DNA from: Teichococcus wenyumeiae
Lineage (GTDB): Bacteria > Pseudomonadota > Alphaproteobacteria > Acetobacterales > Acetobacteraceae
DNA length: 64,000 bases
Assembly (NCBI RefSeq): GCF_003696345.1
Contig: NZ_RFLX01000006.1
Span: forward strand, 1-64,000
Reading direction: 5' to 3'
In this document: positions 33,522-41,974 of the stretch, one piece after another
Position numbering within the stretch: the first letter of the stretch is position 1
How the letters are laid out: each line of letters starts with the position of its first letter
Translations under genes and position numbers: made by a program
The notes under the pieces: model-generated
What the model saw: the letters and a program-made list of their open reading frames with translations, nothing else
Database searches by the model: none
What the model was told of the DNA's origin: nothing

Positions 33522-34052
33522 TCAGGTCACCTGCCGCTTGCTCAGCTTCCGCGCCAGCGTGCGGCGGTGCATGCCGAGGCGGCGGGCGGCTTCGGAGATA
33601 TTGAAGCCGGTATCCGCCAGGGTCTGGTGGATGTGCTCCCATTCCAGCGTCTTGATGGAGGTCGGGCGCTCCGTCACCGGCACCTCGGCATCGGCCTCGG
33701 CATGGAAGGCGGCCTCGATGTCGTCGGTATTGGAAGGCTTGGCCAGATAGTGGCAGGCGCCGAGCTTGATGGCCTCCACCGCCGTGGCGATGCTGGCAAA
33801 GCCCGTGAGCACCACGATCAGCATCGCAGGGTCATGTGCATGCAGCGCCTGCACGCAGGCGAGGCCGGATGCTCCTGCCAGCTTCAGGTCCACCACGGCA
33901 TATTGCGGCGTGTCCTGCTTCAGCAGCTCCAGCATTTCCTCCAGCCCGGGTGCTGCCAGGACACGGTAGCCCCGCCGCTCGAAGGAACGCTTGAGGGTGC
34001 GGGAGAAGCTGGCATCGTCCTCGACGATCAGCAGCAGGCGTTCAGGCGGCAT
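33522..34052 (-). CDS. regA: RegA/PrrA/ActR-type redox response regulator
   Basis: 176 residues. Receiver domain: LLLIVEDDASFSRTLKRSFERRGY (acidic pocket), phospho-acceptor Asp in YAVVDLKLAGASGL, conserved Lys in YLAKPSNTDD. A short linker leads to a Fis-type helix-turn-helix (FNISEAARRLGMHRRTLARKLSKR), which is nearly invariant in RegA orthologues. Family members switch photosynthesis, oxidases and carbon or nitrogen fixation with redox state. The gene overlaps the end of the RegB gene by 11 bases, so both are made together. Confidence 0.95.
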   Translation of the reverse strand: MPPERLLLIVEDDASFSRTLKRSFERRGYRVLAAPGLEEMLELLKQDTPQYAVVDLKLAGASGLACVQALHAHDPAMLIVVLTGFASIATAVEAIKLGACHYLAKPSNTDDIEAAFHAEADAEVPVTERPTSIKTLEWEHIHQTLADTGFNISEAARRLGMHRRTLARKLSKRQVT

Positions 34053-35379
34053 GGCCGGCGCTTCCTTCGATGGCCAGGGCGGCGAGGGGGAGGGTCAGTG
34101 TCACCGTTGCCCCGCCTTCCGGCCTGTTGCGGGCCGTGACGCTGCCCCCCAGCTTACGCACCACATTCACCACCAGGAACAACCCGAGGCCGCCGCCCGT
34201 CCGCCCCTTGCTGGAGCGGTAGGGCTTGCCGAATTCCGCCAGCATATCCGGCGCGAAGCCAGGGCCCTTGTCGCTGACCTCCAGCACCAGATTGGCATCC
34301 TGCTGGAAAGCCGAGAGGCGGATGGGTAGCCCGCTGCACTCATAGGCATTGTCCAGCACGTTGAAGAGCACCTGCTTCAATGCACGGTCGGCGATGATCT
34401 CCAGATCGCGGTCCAGGCTGCTGTCCCAGGTGACGGTAGCGGCGGGGCGGGTAATGCGCCAATCCTCCACCAGCTCCCGCAAGAAGGTATTGGCCAGGGT
34501 GACCACCGGCGCCTCCCCGCGTGCCTCGCCGGCGGAAAGCAGGATGCCGCTCACGATGGCCTTGCAGCGCTCCACCGCCACCTGCATCTCGTCGATCTCC
34601 TGCAACAGGTCTGGCATGGAGCGTAAGGCCTCCATGCGGCGCCAGTCGCCCAGGATCACGGAAACCGTCGACAGCGGCGTGCCCAATTCATGCGCGGCGC
34701 CGGAAGCCAGCAGGCCCATGCGGACGATGTGGTCGGCCTCCGCCGCCTGCTGGCGCATATGGGCGAGGTTGGCGTCCCGCGCCCGCAGATTGCCGTTGAT
34801 GCGCGTGACAAAGACCACCAGCAGCGCGGCATCCAGGATGAAGCAGACCAGCAGCCCCTGCAGATGCAGCCGGAACAGATCATCCGCGAGGTGGGAGGGG
34901 AGCTCCAGCGGGCGGTACTGCAAGGTGAGGCCCAGCACGCAGGCGCTGGTGATGGCGACCAGCACCCAGGCACGCCGCACATCCAGCAGCACCGCCGCCA
35001 GCGTCACCTGCAACAGGTAGAGCGAGATGAAGGGATTGGTCGGCCCGCCGCTGAGGTAAAGCTGCGCCGTCAGCGCCGCCACATCGAAGGTCAAAGCCAG
35101 GAAGAGGGCGGAGCTGCTGACCTCCGCCTGCCGCCGGAGCCAGAAGTGGCTGACGAGGTTCAGCAGCACCAGCACCGCCAGCACCAGCGCCATGGTTCCA
35201 AGGGGCAGGGTGATGCCGAAGCCGAAATGCACCACGCCGATGGTCAGCAACTGCCCGGATACGGCGAGCCAGCGGAGCTGGATGAGCTGCAACATGTTCT
35301 TGCGGCCGGTCGCGTCCCCCGCCCCGGCGGCTGGCCCCTCCAGGGAGGAGGCCGTCGGGCGAAGGGTGACAGAACTCAT
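34042..35379 (-). CDS. regB: RegB/PrrB/ActS-type membrane redox sensor kinase
   Basis: 445 residues from ATG 35379 (GGAGA eight bases upstream). About six membrane segments fill the first 190 residues and include the quinone-binding motif GGPTNPF. The H-box is AAHELGTPLSTVS; a Cys about 42 residues later (VERCKAIVSGIL) matches the redox-active Cys of RegB. N-box LFNVLDNAYE, G1 DKGPGF and G2 GGGLGLFLV complete the kinase. It senses quinone pool and thiol redox state and phosphorylates RegA. It follows SURF1 in the cyo operon, unusual placement compared with isolated regBA loci. Confidence 0.94.
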   Translation of the reverse strand: MSSVTLRPTASSLEGPAAGAGDATGRKNMLQLIQLRWLAVSGQLLTIGVVHFGFGITLPLGTMALVLAVLVLLNLVSHFWLRRQAEVSSSALFLALTFDVAALTAQLYLSGGPTNPFISLYLLQVTLAAVLLDVRRAWVLVAITSACVLGLTLQYRPLELPSHLADDLFRLHLQGLLVCFILDAALLVVFVTRINGNLRARDANLAHMRQQAAEADHIVRMGLLASGAAHELGTPLSTVSVILGDWRRMEALRSMPDLLQEIDEMQVAVERCKAIVSGILLSAGEARGEAPVVTLANTFLRELVEDWRITRPAATVTWDSSLDRDLEIIADRALKQVLFNVLDNAYECSGLPIRLSAFQQDANLVLEVSDKGPGFAPDMLAEFGKPYRSSKGRTGGGLGLFLVVNVVRKLGGSVTARNRPEGGATVTLTLPLAALAIEGSAGHAA

Positions 35380-35425
35380 CGTGCATTCTCCGTGGGCGGG
35401 CCGGGTCGGCATGGAAGCCGCTGCC

Positions 35426-36184
35426 TCAACCCGGCCGCCGCCTCGCCCGCCATTCCTCCCGCGCGAGATAGGCGCTGGCGCCGGCGAGCATCAGGGCCAG
35501 AGCATACCATGTCAGCGCATAGACCAAATGGCTGTTGGGGAAGGAAACCACCGTCAGGCCGCCCACCGGCAGGCCACCCGGATTGGGCGTGGCATCGGCG
35601 TCGAGGAAGAAGGGTGCCACATCCCTAAGCCCACGGGCGGCGGCGATGGCCTCGACATCCCGCGAATGCCAGCGGTCCGCCGCCGGGTCGTTGCTGCGCA
35701 GGAAGCCGCCCCTGGGCTCAGGCATGCGTAGCAGGCCGGTAACGGTGACCTCCCCGGGCCGCTCGGAAGCGGCGCGGCTGGCACGGTCCCGCCGGTCCGC
35801 CGGCACGAAGCCGCGGTTGACCAGCAGGGTGCCCTCCCGCATCCGCAGCGGCGTCATGACCCAGAAGCCGGCGCCGAGTGAGGTGGTCGCCTGGGTCAGC
35901 GCTTCCTGGTCATAGAGAAAGGTGCCGGTGGCCTGGATGCGGCGGTATTCATCGGCCGCGGCGGTGACCCGGGGCCAGTCGGCCGGCGGGGGCAAGGCCG
36001 CTGGCCGGGCATGAACGCGGGCGTCCACGCGCGCGATCAGGTCGAGCTTCCAGGCGCGGCGCTCGACCTGCCAGTTGCCCAGCGCCACCAGGCCGGTGAT
36101 GCCCAGCAGCGCCAGGAGCCCCAGCAGCGCCAGCGCCACCGGGGAACGGCGCCGTGCCGCGCCGCTGGCGTCAGGGGCGGGCAC
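35426..36184 (-). CDS. SURF1 family oxidase assembly protein
   Basis: 252 residues. Two membrane segments at the ends (ALALLGLLALLGITGLVALGNWQVERR and a C-terminal ALTWYALALMLAGASAYLA) flank a periplasmic domain. Family marks are GNWQVERRAWK, GFWVMTPLRM, LLVNRGFVPADRR and the C-terminal NSHLVYALTWYALA. SURF1 assists insertion of heme into heme-copper oxidases. It lies nine bases after cyoD and therefore serves the quinol oxidase. Confidence 0.92.
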   Translation of the reverse strand: MPAPDASGAARRRSPVALALLGLLALLGITGLVALGNWQVERRAWKLDLIARVDARVHARPAALPPPADWPRVTAAADEYRRIQATGTFLYDQEALTQATTSLGAGFWVMTPLRMREGTLLVNRGFVPADRRDRASRAASERPGEVTVTGLLRMPEPRGGFLRSNDPAADRWHSRDVEAIAAARGLRDVAPFFLDADATPNPGGLPVGGLTVVSFPNSHLVYALTWYALALMLAGASAYLAREEWRARRRPG

Positions 36185-36193
36185 GGCGGTGGG

Positions 36194-36595
36194 TCACGGC
36201 ATGCTCCGCATGTCGTGCGGCATGGGCATCATGTTGGTGTTCATGTGGTACATGACCCAGAGCGAGCCAGCCAGCGTGATCACGACGATCACCAGCGTGA
36301 AGATCAGCGCCAGCATGGTCCAGCCGCCTTCCGAGCGGCTGTTCATGTGCAGGAAGTACACCATGTGCACCACGATCTGCACCACGGCGAAGCCCATGAT
36401 GACGAAGGCCGTCACGCGGGAATCCGCGATGACCTCGCCCATCACCAGCCAGAAGGGAATGGCGGTGAGGATGACGGAGAGCAGGAAGCCCGTCACATAG
36501 CCCTTCAGCGAGCCATGGCCGGCTTCCTCGCCATGGCCATGGACAACGCCGTGGCCATGCACGTCGCCGCTATGCGGTGCCGGTTGCGCGCTCAT
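36194..36595 (-). CDS. cyoD: Cytochrome bo3 ubiquinol oxidase subunit IV
   Basis: 133 residues from ATG 36595, which overlaps the cyoC stop by four bases. Three membrane segments follow a polar N-terminus; [21 protein letters not shown] and [12 protein letters not shown] are typical CyoD. The N-terminal 40 residues hold many His ([21 protein letters not shown]), more than in E. coli CyoD. CyoD helps CuB loading and complex assembly. Confidence 0.93.
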   Translation of the reverse strand: MSAQPAPHSGDVHGHGVVHGHGEEAGHGSLKGYVTGFLLSVILTAIPFWLVMGEVIADSRVTAFVIMGFAVVQIVVHMVYFLHMNSRSEGGWTMLALIFTLVIVVITLAGSLWVMYHMNTNMMPMPHDMRSMP

Positions 36596-37230
36596 GGAAG
36601 CACCCCGATCAGATAGACGAAGGAGAAGACGCCGATCCAGATGACGTCCAGGAAGTGCCAGAAGAGGCTGAGGCACATCAGGCGCCGCTTGTTCTCCGGC
36701 ACCAGCCCCCGCTGCGCCACCTGCACCATCAGCACCACCAGCCAGATGATGCCGAAGGTGACGTGCAGGCCGTGCGTGCCCACCAGCGCGAAGAAGGAGG
36801 ACAGGAAGGCGCTGCGCTGCGGCGTCGCGCCCGCATGGATCAGGTGGGAGAATTCGTAGAGCTCGATGCCCAGGAAGGCGAGGCCGAAGAGGCCCGTGAC
36901 GCCCAGCCAGAACAGCGTGGCGGCCTTGCGGTTCCGCTCCATCAGCAACATGGCGAAGCCATAGGTGATGGAGGAGAACAGCAGCATCGAGGTGTTCAGC
37001 GCCACCAGCGACAGGTCGAAGAGATCCGCCGGGCCGGGCCCGGCCGCGTAGTTGCGGCCAAGCACGCCGTAGGTGGCGAAGAGCACGGCGAAGATGAGGC
37101 AGTCGCTCATCAGGTAGATCCAGAAGCCGAGCATGGTGCCGGCCCCGGAATGCACGTGCTCGTGCTCCTCGGTGACGTAGAAGTTCACTGGCCCGCCCGG
37201 GACGGGGCTATGGGCATGCGCCTGGTCCAT
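36592..37230 (-). CDS. cyoC: Cytochrome bo3 ubiquinol oxidase subunit III
   Basis: 212 residues from ATG 37230, with GGGGAG seven bases upstream. Five membrane segments as in other Cyo[17 protein letters not shown] and [19 protein letters not shown] are family signatures. The N-terminus also has a His-rich stretch (EEHEHVHSG). Subunit of the heme-copper quinol oxidase complex in the inner membrane. Four bases after cyoB. Confidence 0.94.
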   Translation of the reverse strand: MDQAHAHSPVPGGPVNFYVTEEHEHVHSGAGTMLGFWIYLMSDCLIFAVLFATYGVLGRNYAAGPGPADLFDLSLVALNTSMLLFSSITYGFAMLLMERNRKAATLFWLGVTGLFGLAFLGIELYEFSHLIHAGATPQRSAFLSSFFALVGTHGLHVTFGIIWLVVLMVQVAQRGLVPENKRRLMCLSLFWHFLDVIWIGVFSFVYLIGVLP

Positions 37231-37234
37231 CGCC

Positions 37235-39235
37235 TTACTCCCCCGCCAGCATCCGGGTGCGGGCACCCTCGGCGCGCGCCACATCCTCGGCCGGGATGTA
37301 GAACTCGCGGTCGTAGTTGAAGGTATGCACGATCGAGACCACCAGGATCGCCACGAAGGAGAGAGCGGCCAGCCACCACATGTACCAGATCATGCCGACG
37401 GAGAAGGCAACCGCCAGCGCCGAGAGGATGACGCCGGTGCCGGTGTTCTTCGGCATGTGGATGGGCCGGAAGCCTTCCACCGGGCGCTCGAAGCCACGCT
37501 TCTTCATGTCCCACCAGGCGTCATTGTCATGCACCACCGGCGTGAAGGCGAAGTTGTAAGCCGGCGGCGGGGAGGAGGTGGCCCACTCCAGCGTGCGGCC
37601 GCCCCAGGGGTCGCCGGTCCAGTCGCGTAGCTGGTCGCGCTTCATGAAGCTGACCACGAGCTGGATCAGGAAGCAGGCGATGCCGCAGGCGATCAGCACC
37701 GCGCCGAAGGCGGCGATGACGAACCAGATCTGCAGCGAGGAGTCGTCGAAGTGGTTGACGCGGCGGGTCACGCCCATCAGGCCCAGCACGTAGAGCGGCA
37801 TGAAGGCGACCCAGAAGCCCACCAGCCAGAACCAGAAGGACAGCTTGCCCCAGAAGTCATCCAGCTTGTAGCCGAAGGCCTTCGGAAACCAGTAGGTGAT
37901 GCCCGCCAGCAGGCCGAAGACCACGCCGCCGATGATCACGTTGTGGAAGTGCGCGATCAGGAACAGCGAGTTGTGCAGTTGGAAGTCCGCCGGCGGCACC
38001 GCCAGCAGAACGCCGGTCATGCCACCCACCACGAAGGTGACCATGAAGCCCACGGTCCACATCATCGGCAGCTCGTACCGGATGCGGCCGCGATACATGG
38101 TGAAGAGCCAGTTGAAGATCTTCGCGCCCGTCGGGATCGAGATCACCATGGTGGTGATGCCGAAGAAGGAATTGACGCTGGCGCCGGAGCCCATGGTGAA
38201 GAAGTGGTGCAGCCAGACCAGGTAGGACAGGATCGTGATCACGACGGTCGCGTAGACCATCGAGCTGTAGCCGAAGAGGCGCTTGGAGGAGTAGGTGGAC
38301 ACCACCTCGGAGAAGATGCCGAAGGCGGGCAGGATCAGGATGTAGACTTCCGGGTGGCCCCAGATCCAGATGAGGTTGACGTACATCATCGGGTTGCCGC
38401 CGAAGTCGCTGGTGAAGAAGTTCGTCCCCACGTAGCGGTCCAGCGACAGCAGCACGAGCACGGCCGTCAGCACCGGGAAGGCGGCGACGATCAGCACGTT
38501 GGTGCAGAGCGAGGTCCAGGTGAAGACCGGCATCTTCATCATGCTCATGCCCGGCGCGCGCATCTTCACGATGGTCGCGATCAGGTTGACGCCTGATAGC
38601 AAGGTGCCCACGCCCGCGACCTGCAAGGCCCAGATATAGTAGTCCACGCCGACACCTGGACTGGCCTCGATGCCGGAGAGCGGCGGATAGGCCAGCCAGC
38701 CGGTCTGCGCGAATTCACCCACGAACAGCGACATCATGACGATCACGGCACCGGCCGTGGTCATCCAGAAGGAGAAGTTGTTCAGGAAGGGGAAGGCCAC
38801 GTCGCGCGCGCCGATCTGCAGCGGCACAACGAAGTTCATCAGCCCCGTCACCAGCGGCATGGCGAAGAAGAAGATCATGATCACACCATGGGCGGTGAAG
38901 ATCTGATCATAGTGGTGTGGCGGCAGGTAGCCCTCGGACCCGCCGAAAGCGATAGCCTGCTGGGCGCGCATCATGATGGCGTCGGAGAAGCCGCGCAGCA
39001 GCATCACCAAGGCCAGGATGACATACATGATGCCGATGCGCTTGTGGTCCACGGTGGTGAACCATTCGCGCCAGAGATAGGCCCAGAGCCGGTATTTCGT
39101 GATCGCTGCAACAAGCGCGATGCCGCCCAGGGCGACCATGGCAAAGGTGGCGACCAGGATCGGCTCATGCAGCGGCAGGGAGTTCAGCGACAGGCGGCCG
39201 AACAAGAACGACGTTGAGTCCGGGGATGGTGACAT
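37235..39235 (-). CDS. cyoB: Cytochrome bo3 ubiquinol oxidase subunit I
   Basis: 666 residues, normal for CyoB. Heme and copper ligands: His in FTAHGVIM (low-spin heme), GHPEVYI (CuB His with the D-channel Glu), WLHHFFTMG (two CuB His) and HFHNVIIGG (both hemes). The K-channel Lys is in PTGAKIFNW and the D-channel Asp in GARDVAFP. The ubiquinol site residues R-x3-D in RGFSD and H-x2-Q in HHYDQ are present. It reduces oxygen and pumps protons. Preceded by an intercistronic hairpin after cyoA. Confidence 0.97.
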   Translation of the reverse strand: MSPSPDSTSFLFGRLSLNSLPLHEPILVATFAMVALGGIALVAAITKYRLWAYLWREWFTTVDHKRIGIMYVILALVMLLRGFSDAIMMRAQQAIAFGGSEGYLPPHHYDQIFTAHGVIMIFFFAMPLVTGLMNFVVPLQIGARDVAFPFLNNFSFWMTTAGAVIVMMSLFVGEFAQTGWLAYPPLSGIEASPGVGVDYYIWALQVAGVGTLLSGVNLIATIVKMRAPGMSMMKMPVFTWTSLCTNVLIVAAFPVLTAVLVLLSLDRYVGTNFFTSDFGGNPMMYVNLIWIWGHPEVYILILPAFGIFSEVVSTYSSKRLFGYSSMVYATVVITILSYLVWLHHFFTMGSGASVNSFFGITTMVISIPTGAKIFNWLFTMYRGRIRYELPMMWTVGFMVTFVVGGMTGVLLAVPPADFQLHNSLFLIAHFHNVIIGGVVFGLLAGITYWFPKAFGYKLDDFWGKLSFWFWLVGFWVAFMPLYVLGLMGVTRRVNHFDDSSLQIWFVIAAFGAVLIACGIACFLIQLVVSFMKRDQLRDWTGDPWGGRTLEWATSSPPPAYNFAFTPVVHDNDAWWDMKKRGFERPVEGFRPIHMPKNTGTGVILSALAVAFSVGMIWYMWWLAALSFVAILVVSIVHTFNYDREFYIPAEDVARAEGARTRMLAGE

Positions 39236-39280
39236 AGGTCTAATCAGTCATTCCGTTGTCATGGCCACGGGCAGCACAGC

Positions 39281-39306
39281 CGCCCCTGCCGTGGCAGGCA
39301 GGGGCG
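39281..39306 (-). terminator. Intercistronic hairpin between cyoA and cyoB
   Basis: CGCCCCTGCC (39281-39290) and GGCAGGGGCG (39297-39306) form a perfect 10-bp stem with a 6-base loop, seven bases after the cyoA stop. It could protect the cyoA message or cut read-through into cyoB, rather than end the operon. Confidence 0.5.
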
Positions 39307-39312
39307 ACAGGA

Positions 39313-40389
39313 TCAGTTGATGGCGCGGGACTGCGCCGGCTGGCCGGTGCCACGGGCATCGGCGAAGGTGCAGAAGGCGGCGACATAGCGCTGCGGCTTG
39401 CCGGAGGGCGTGGGCTCCGGGCTGGTCAGCACGTTGATCGTGCCGGCCATGCCCAGGCCGCCGCGCATGTCGATGCCCATCATCTGGTCCATGCACATGC
39501 GGGAAGCATCGACGCAGCGGTTGACGACGGCATTGAACAGGTCCGGCGCGAAGCTGGCGAAGTGGCGCACCGGCTCCTTGTGGCTTGGCTTCTCCAGCTC
39601 AAGGTACTCGGCACGGCCGAGCTGCGCGGTGTTGTTCGCCTTGGCATCGGCCACCCAGCGGTTGAAGTCGTCGGTGCTCAGGCCATGCACCTTGAAATGC
39701 ATGTCGGAGAAGCCGCCGCCGCTGTAGTTGGCCGAGAGGCCGTGATAGACGCCGGGCTTGTTGATGACGGCATGCAACTGGGTCTGCATGCCCGGCATGG
39801 CATAGATCATGCCCGCCATGGCTGGCACCGAGAAGGCATTCATCACGGTGGAAGCGGTGATGTTGAACTTCACCGGCACGTCCACCGGCAACGCCAGCTC
39901 ATTGACCGAGGCGACGCCCTGCTCGGGGTAGAGGAAGAGCCACTTCCAGTCCAGCGCCACCACGTCCACCTGCAGCGGCTTCACATCCGCAGGCAGCGGG
40001 CGCTCGGCATCCAGACGCGCGATGGGCCGGTAAGGGTCCAGCAGATGGCTGCCCACCCAGGTCAGGCCGCCCAGCGCGACGATGATGCAGAGCGGCGCGG
40101 ACCAGATGATCACCTCCAGCCGCGTGGAGTGGTGCCAGTCGGGATCATAGGTGGCGCTGGTATTGGACTGGCGGTAGCGCCAGGCGAAGAAAAGGGTCAG
40201 CAGGATCACGGGGACGATGATGATCAGCATCAACACCGTGGACCAGACAATCAGGTCACGCTGCTGCGCCGCCACGTCTCCCGAGGGATTCATGATGACC
40301 AGGTTGCACCCGGACAGAAGGAGTGCCAGCGGCCCCAGGGCCAGGAGACGCAGGATCTTGGAAGCCATACCCATCACTCGAGAAACCAT
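39313..40389 (-). CDS. cyoA: Cytochrome bo3 ubiquinol oxidase subunit II
   Basis: About 358 residues; ATG 40389 has GGGAG upstream, with in-frame ATGs at 40374 and 40368 as alternatives. A lipoprotein signal peptide ends in LALLLSGCNL (lipobox), so the Cys is lipidated. Two membrane segments (VLMLIIIVPVILLTLFFAWRY and EVIIWSAPLCIIVALGGL) precede the cupredoxin domain. No CuA Cys-x3-Cys is present, confirming a quinol rather than cytochrome c oxidase. First gene of the cyo-SURF1-regBA unit, divergent from an MFS gene. Confidence 0.95.
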   Translation of the reverse strand: MVSRVMGMASKILRLLALGPLALLLSGCNLVIMNPSGDVAAQQRDLIVWSTVLMLIIIVPVILLTLFFAWRYRQSNTSATYDPDWHHSTRLEVIIWSAPLCIIVALGGLTWVGSHLLDPYRPIARLDAERPLPADVKPLQVDVVALDWKWLFLYPEQGVASVNELALPVDVPVKFNITASTVMNAFSVPAMAGMIYAMPGMQTQLHAVINKPGVYHGLSANYSGGGFSDMHFKVHGLSTDDFNRWVADAKANNTAQLGRAEYLELEKPSHKEPVRHFASFAPDLFNAVVNRCVDASRMCMDQMMGIDMRGGLGMAGTINVLTSPEPTPSGKPQRYVAAFCTFADARGTGQPAQSRAIN

Positions 40390-40542
40390 GAAGCTCCCGC
40401 GCCACTTAGGCTCTTGGTAGCCTGGCCGGGAGTGGACGTTTTGTCCTATCGGCATGGGCGCCGCCGCAGGGCACATGCAAAGGCATCATGGCCGAGTGAC
40501 GGCCGGCGGAACCCTCGCCGGGCCGAGATGGGGATCGAGTGG

Positions 40543-41886
40543 ATGAGCGCCAGTTCCGCGCACGGAAAGCCGAATTCGACCGGGCTGGAAAGCGACGCCC
40601 GGCGCGCCTACGAGAATAACGACACCCACCATGTCTCGCCCGGCGACATCGCGCTGGGCGTCATCATCGGCCGCACGTCGGAATTCTTTGACTTCTTTGT
40701 TTATGCGATCGGCTCGGTGCTGGTCTTCCCGGGGCTCTTCTTCCCGGGCTTCAGCCCGCTGCAGGCAACAATCCTGTCCTTCGCCATCTTCACGCTGGCC
40801 TTCATCGGCCGGCCGATCGGCACGCTGGTCTTCACCGCCATCGACCGTGAGCATGGCCGTGGCACCAAGATGACCATGGCCCTGTTCCTGCTCGGCGGTG
40901 CCACCGCGGCCATCAGCTTCCTGCCGGGCACGGAAAAGATCGGCTACTGGGCGGTGGTGCTGCTCGCCACCTTCCGCTTCCTCCAGGGCGTGGCCCTGGG
41001 CGGCGCTTCGGAAGGCCTCGCCTCCCTGCTGGCCCTGAACGCACCGGCCAACCGGCGTGGCTGGTATGCGATGATGCCGCAGCTCGGCGCGCCCCTGGGC
41101 TTCCTGCTGGCGGCGGGGCTGTTCCTCTTCCTGCTGACCACGCTGCCGCGGCAGGACTTCCATGACTGGGGCTGGCGCTATCCCTTCTTCGTCGCCTTCG
41201 CGGTGAACGTGGTGGCGCTCTTCGCTCGCCTCCGCCTGGTGGCTACCAGCGAATTCGCGACGCTGCTGGAACGGCTGGAGCTTCGCCCCGCCTATGTCAC
41301 GGATCTGGTCCGCTCCGAGGGCTGGAACGTGGTGGTCGGCGCCTTCGTGCCGCTGGCGAGCTTCGCGTTGTTCCACCTTGTGACCATCTTCCCGCTGGCC
41401 TGGGTGGTGCTGAATTCCGAGCGCATCGGCGCCGGCATGCTGCGCACCCAGATGGTCGGCGCCGTGGTGCTCTTCATGATGGTGATCCTCTCCGGCCGCA
41501 TCGCGGATGCCATCGGGCGCGCCCGCATGCTGCGGATCGGCGCGGTGCTGATCGGCATCTTCTCCTTCGGCGCGCCCTTCATCCTGGGTGCGGGGCCGGT
41601 GGGTGAGACGGTCTATACCATCCTGGGCTTCGGCCTGCTGGGCCTGTCCTTCGGCCAGACCAGCGGCGCGTTGGCTTCCAGCTTCTCGCGCCAGTTCCGC
41701 TACACCGGCTCGGCCCTGACGGCGGATATTGCCTGGCTGATCGGCGCCGGCTTCGCGCCGCTGGTGGCGCTGAGCCTCTCCAGCTACATCGGCCTCTTCG
41801 CGGTGGGCGGCTATCTGCTCTCCGGCGCCATCTGCACCGTGGTGGCGCTGCGGCGCGGCCGCTCGCTGGAGATGCGGGACCAGTAA
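40543..41886 (+). CDS. MFS transporter, metabolite:proton symporter type
   Basis: 447 residues with about 12 membrane segments. The start SPGDIALGVIIGRTSEFFDFF is typical of the metabolite:H+ symporter family (ProP, ShiA, citrate carriers), with the A-loop motif variant GRPIGTLVFTAIDREHGRGTKM. The conserved helix region RFLQGVALGGASEGLASLLA is present. ATG 40543 is preferred to ATG 40528 since GGGG lies about eight bases upstream. It shares a promoter region with cyoA, but a functional tie is not shown. A strong terminator follows. Confidence 0.88.
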   Translation: MSASSAHGKPNSTGLESDARRAYENNDTHHVSPGDIALGVIIGRTSEFFDFFVYAIGSVLVFPGLFFPGFSPLQATILSFAIFTLAFIGRPIGTLVFTAIDREHGRGTKMTMALFLLGGATAAISFLPGTEKIGYWAVVLLATFRFLQGVALGGASEGLASLLALNAPANRRGWYAMMPQLGAPLGFLLAAGLFLFLLTTLPRQDFHDWGWRYPFFVAFAVNVVALFARLRLVATSEFATLLERLELRPAYVTDLVRSEGWNVVVGAFVPLASFALFHLVTIFPLAWVVLNSERIGAGMLRTQMVGAVVLFMMVILSGRIADAIGRARMLRIGAVLIGIFSFGAPFILGAGPVGETVYTILGFGLLGLSFGQTSGALASSFSRQFRYTGSALTADIAWLIGAGFAPLVALSLSSYIGLFAVGGYLLSGAICTVVALRRGRSLEMRDQ

Positions 41887-41892
41887 CCAGCT

Positions 41893-41917
41893 GGCCCGCT
41901 CCGGGAAGGAGCGGGCC
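41893..41917 (+). terminator. Terminator after the MFS gene
   Basis: GGCCCGCTCC-GGGAA-GGAGCGGGCC forms a perfect 10-bp stem followed by ATTAG, six bases after the MFS stop. Strongest terminator-like structure in the window. Confidence 0.75.
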
Positions 41918-41947
41918 ATTAGCTCCCGGCGGCGCGTTGAGGAAAGG

Positions 41948-41967
41948 GGGAGGGGCAAGCCCCTCCC
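41948..41967 (-). terminator. Terminator after metZ
   Basis: GGGAGGGGC (41948-41956) and GCCCCTCCC (41959-41967) can pair almost completely; with a realistic loop it is an 8-bp stem. In metZ direction it is followed by CCTTTCC. It lies eight bases past the metZ stop. Confidence 0.6.
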
Positions 41968-41974
41968 GTCCCAT

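Noticed and set aside
39313-39700. Cytochrome c oxidase (CuA) identity for the oxidase subunit II
   Set aside because: No Cys-x3-Cys copper motif in the cupredoxin domain, and CyoB has the quinol-site residues, so it is a quinol oxidase.
39256-40527. Upstream extension of the MFS frame through the cyoA region
   Set aside because: The region is antisense to cyoA; the MFS homology begins only after ATG 40543.
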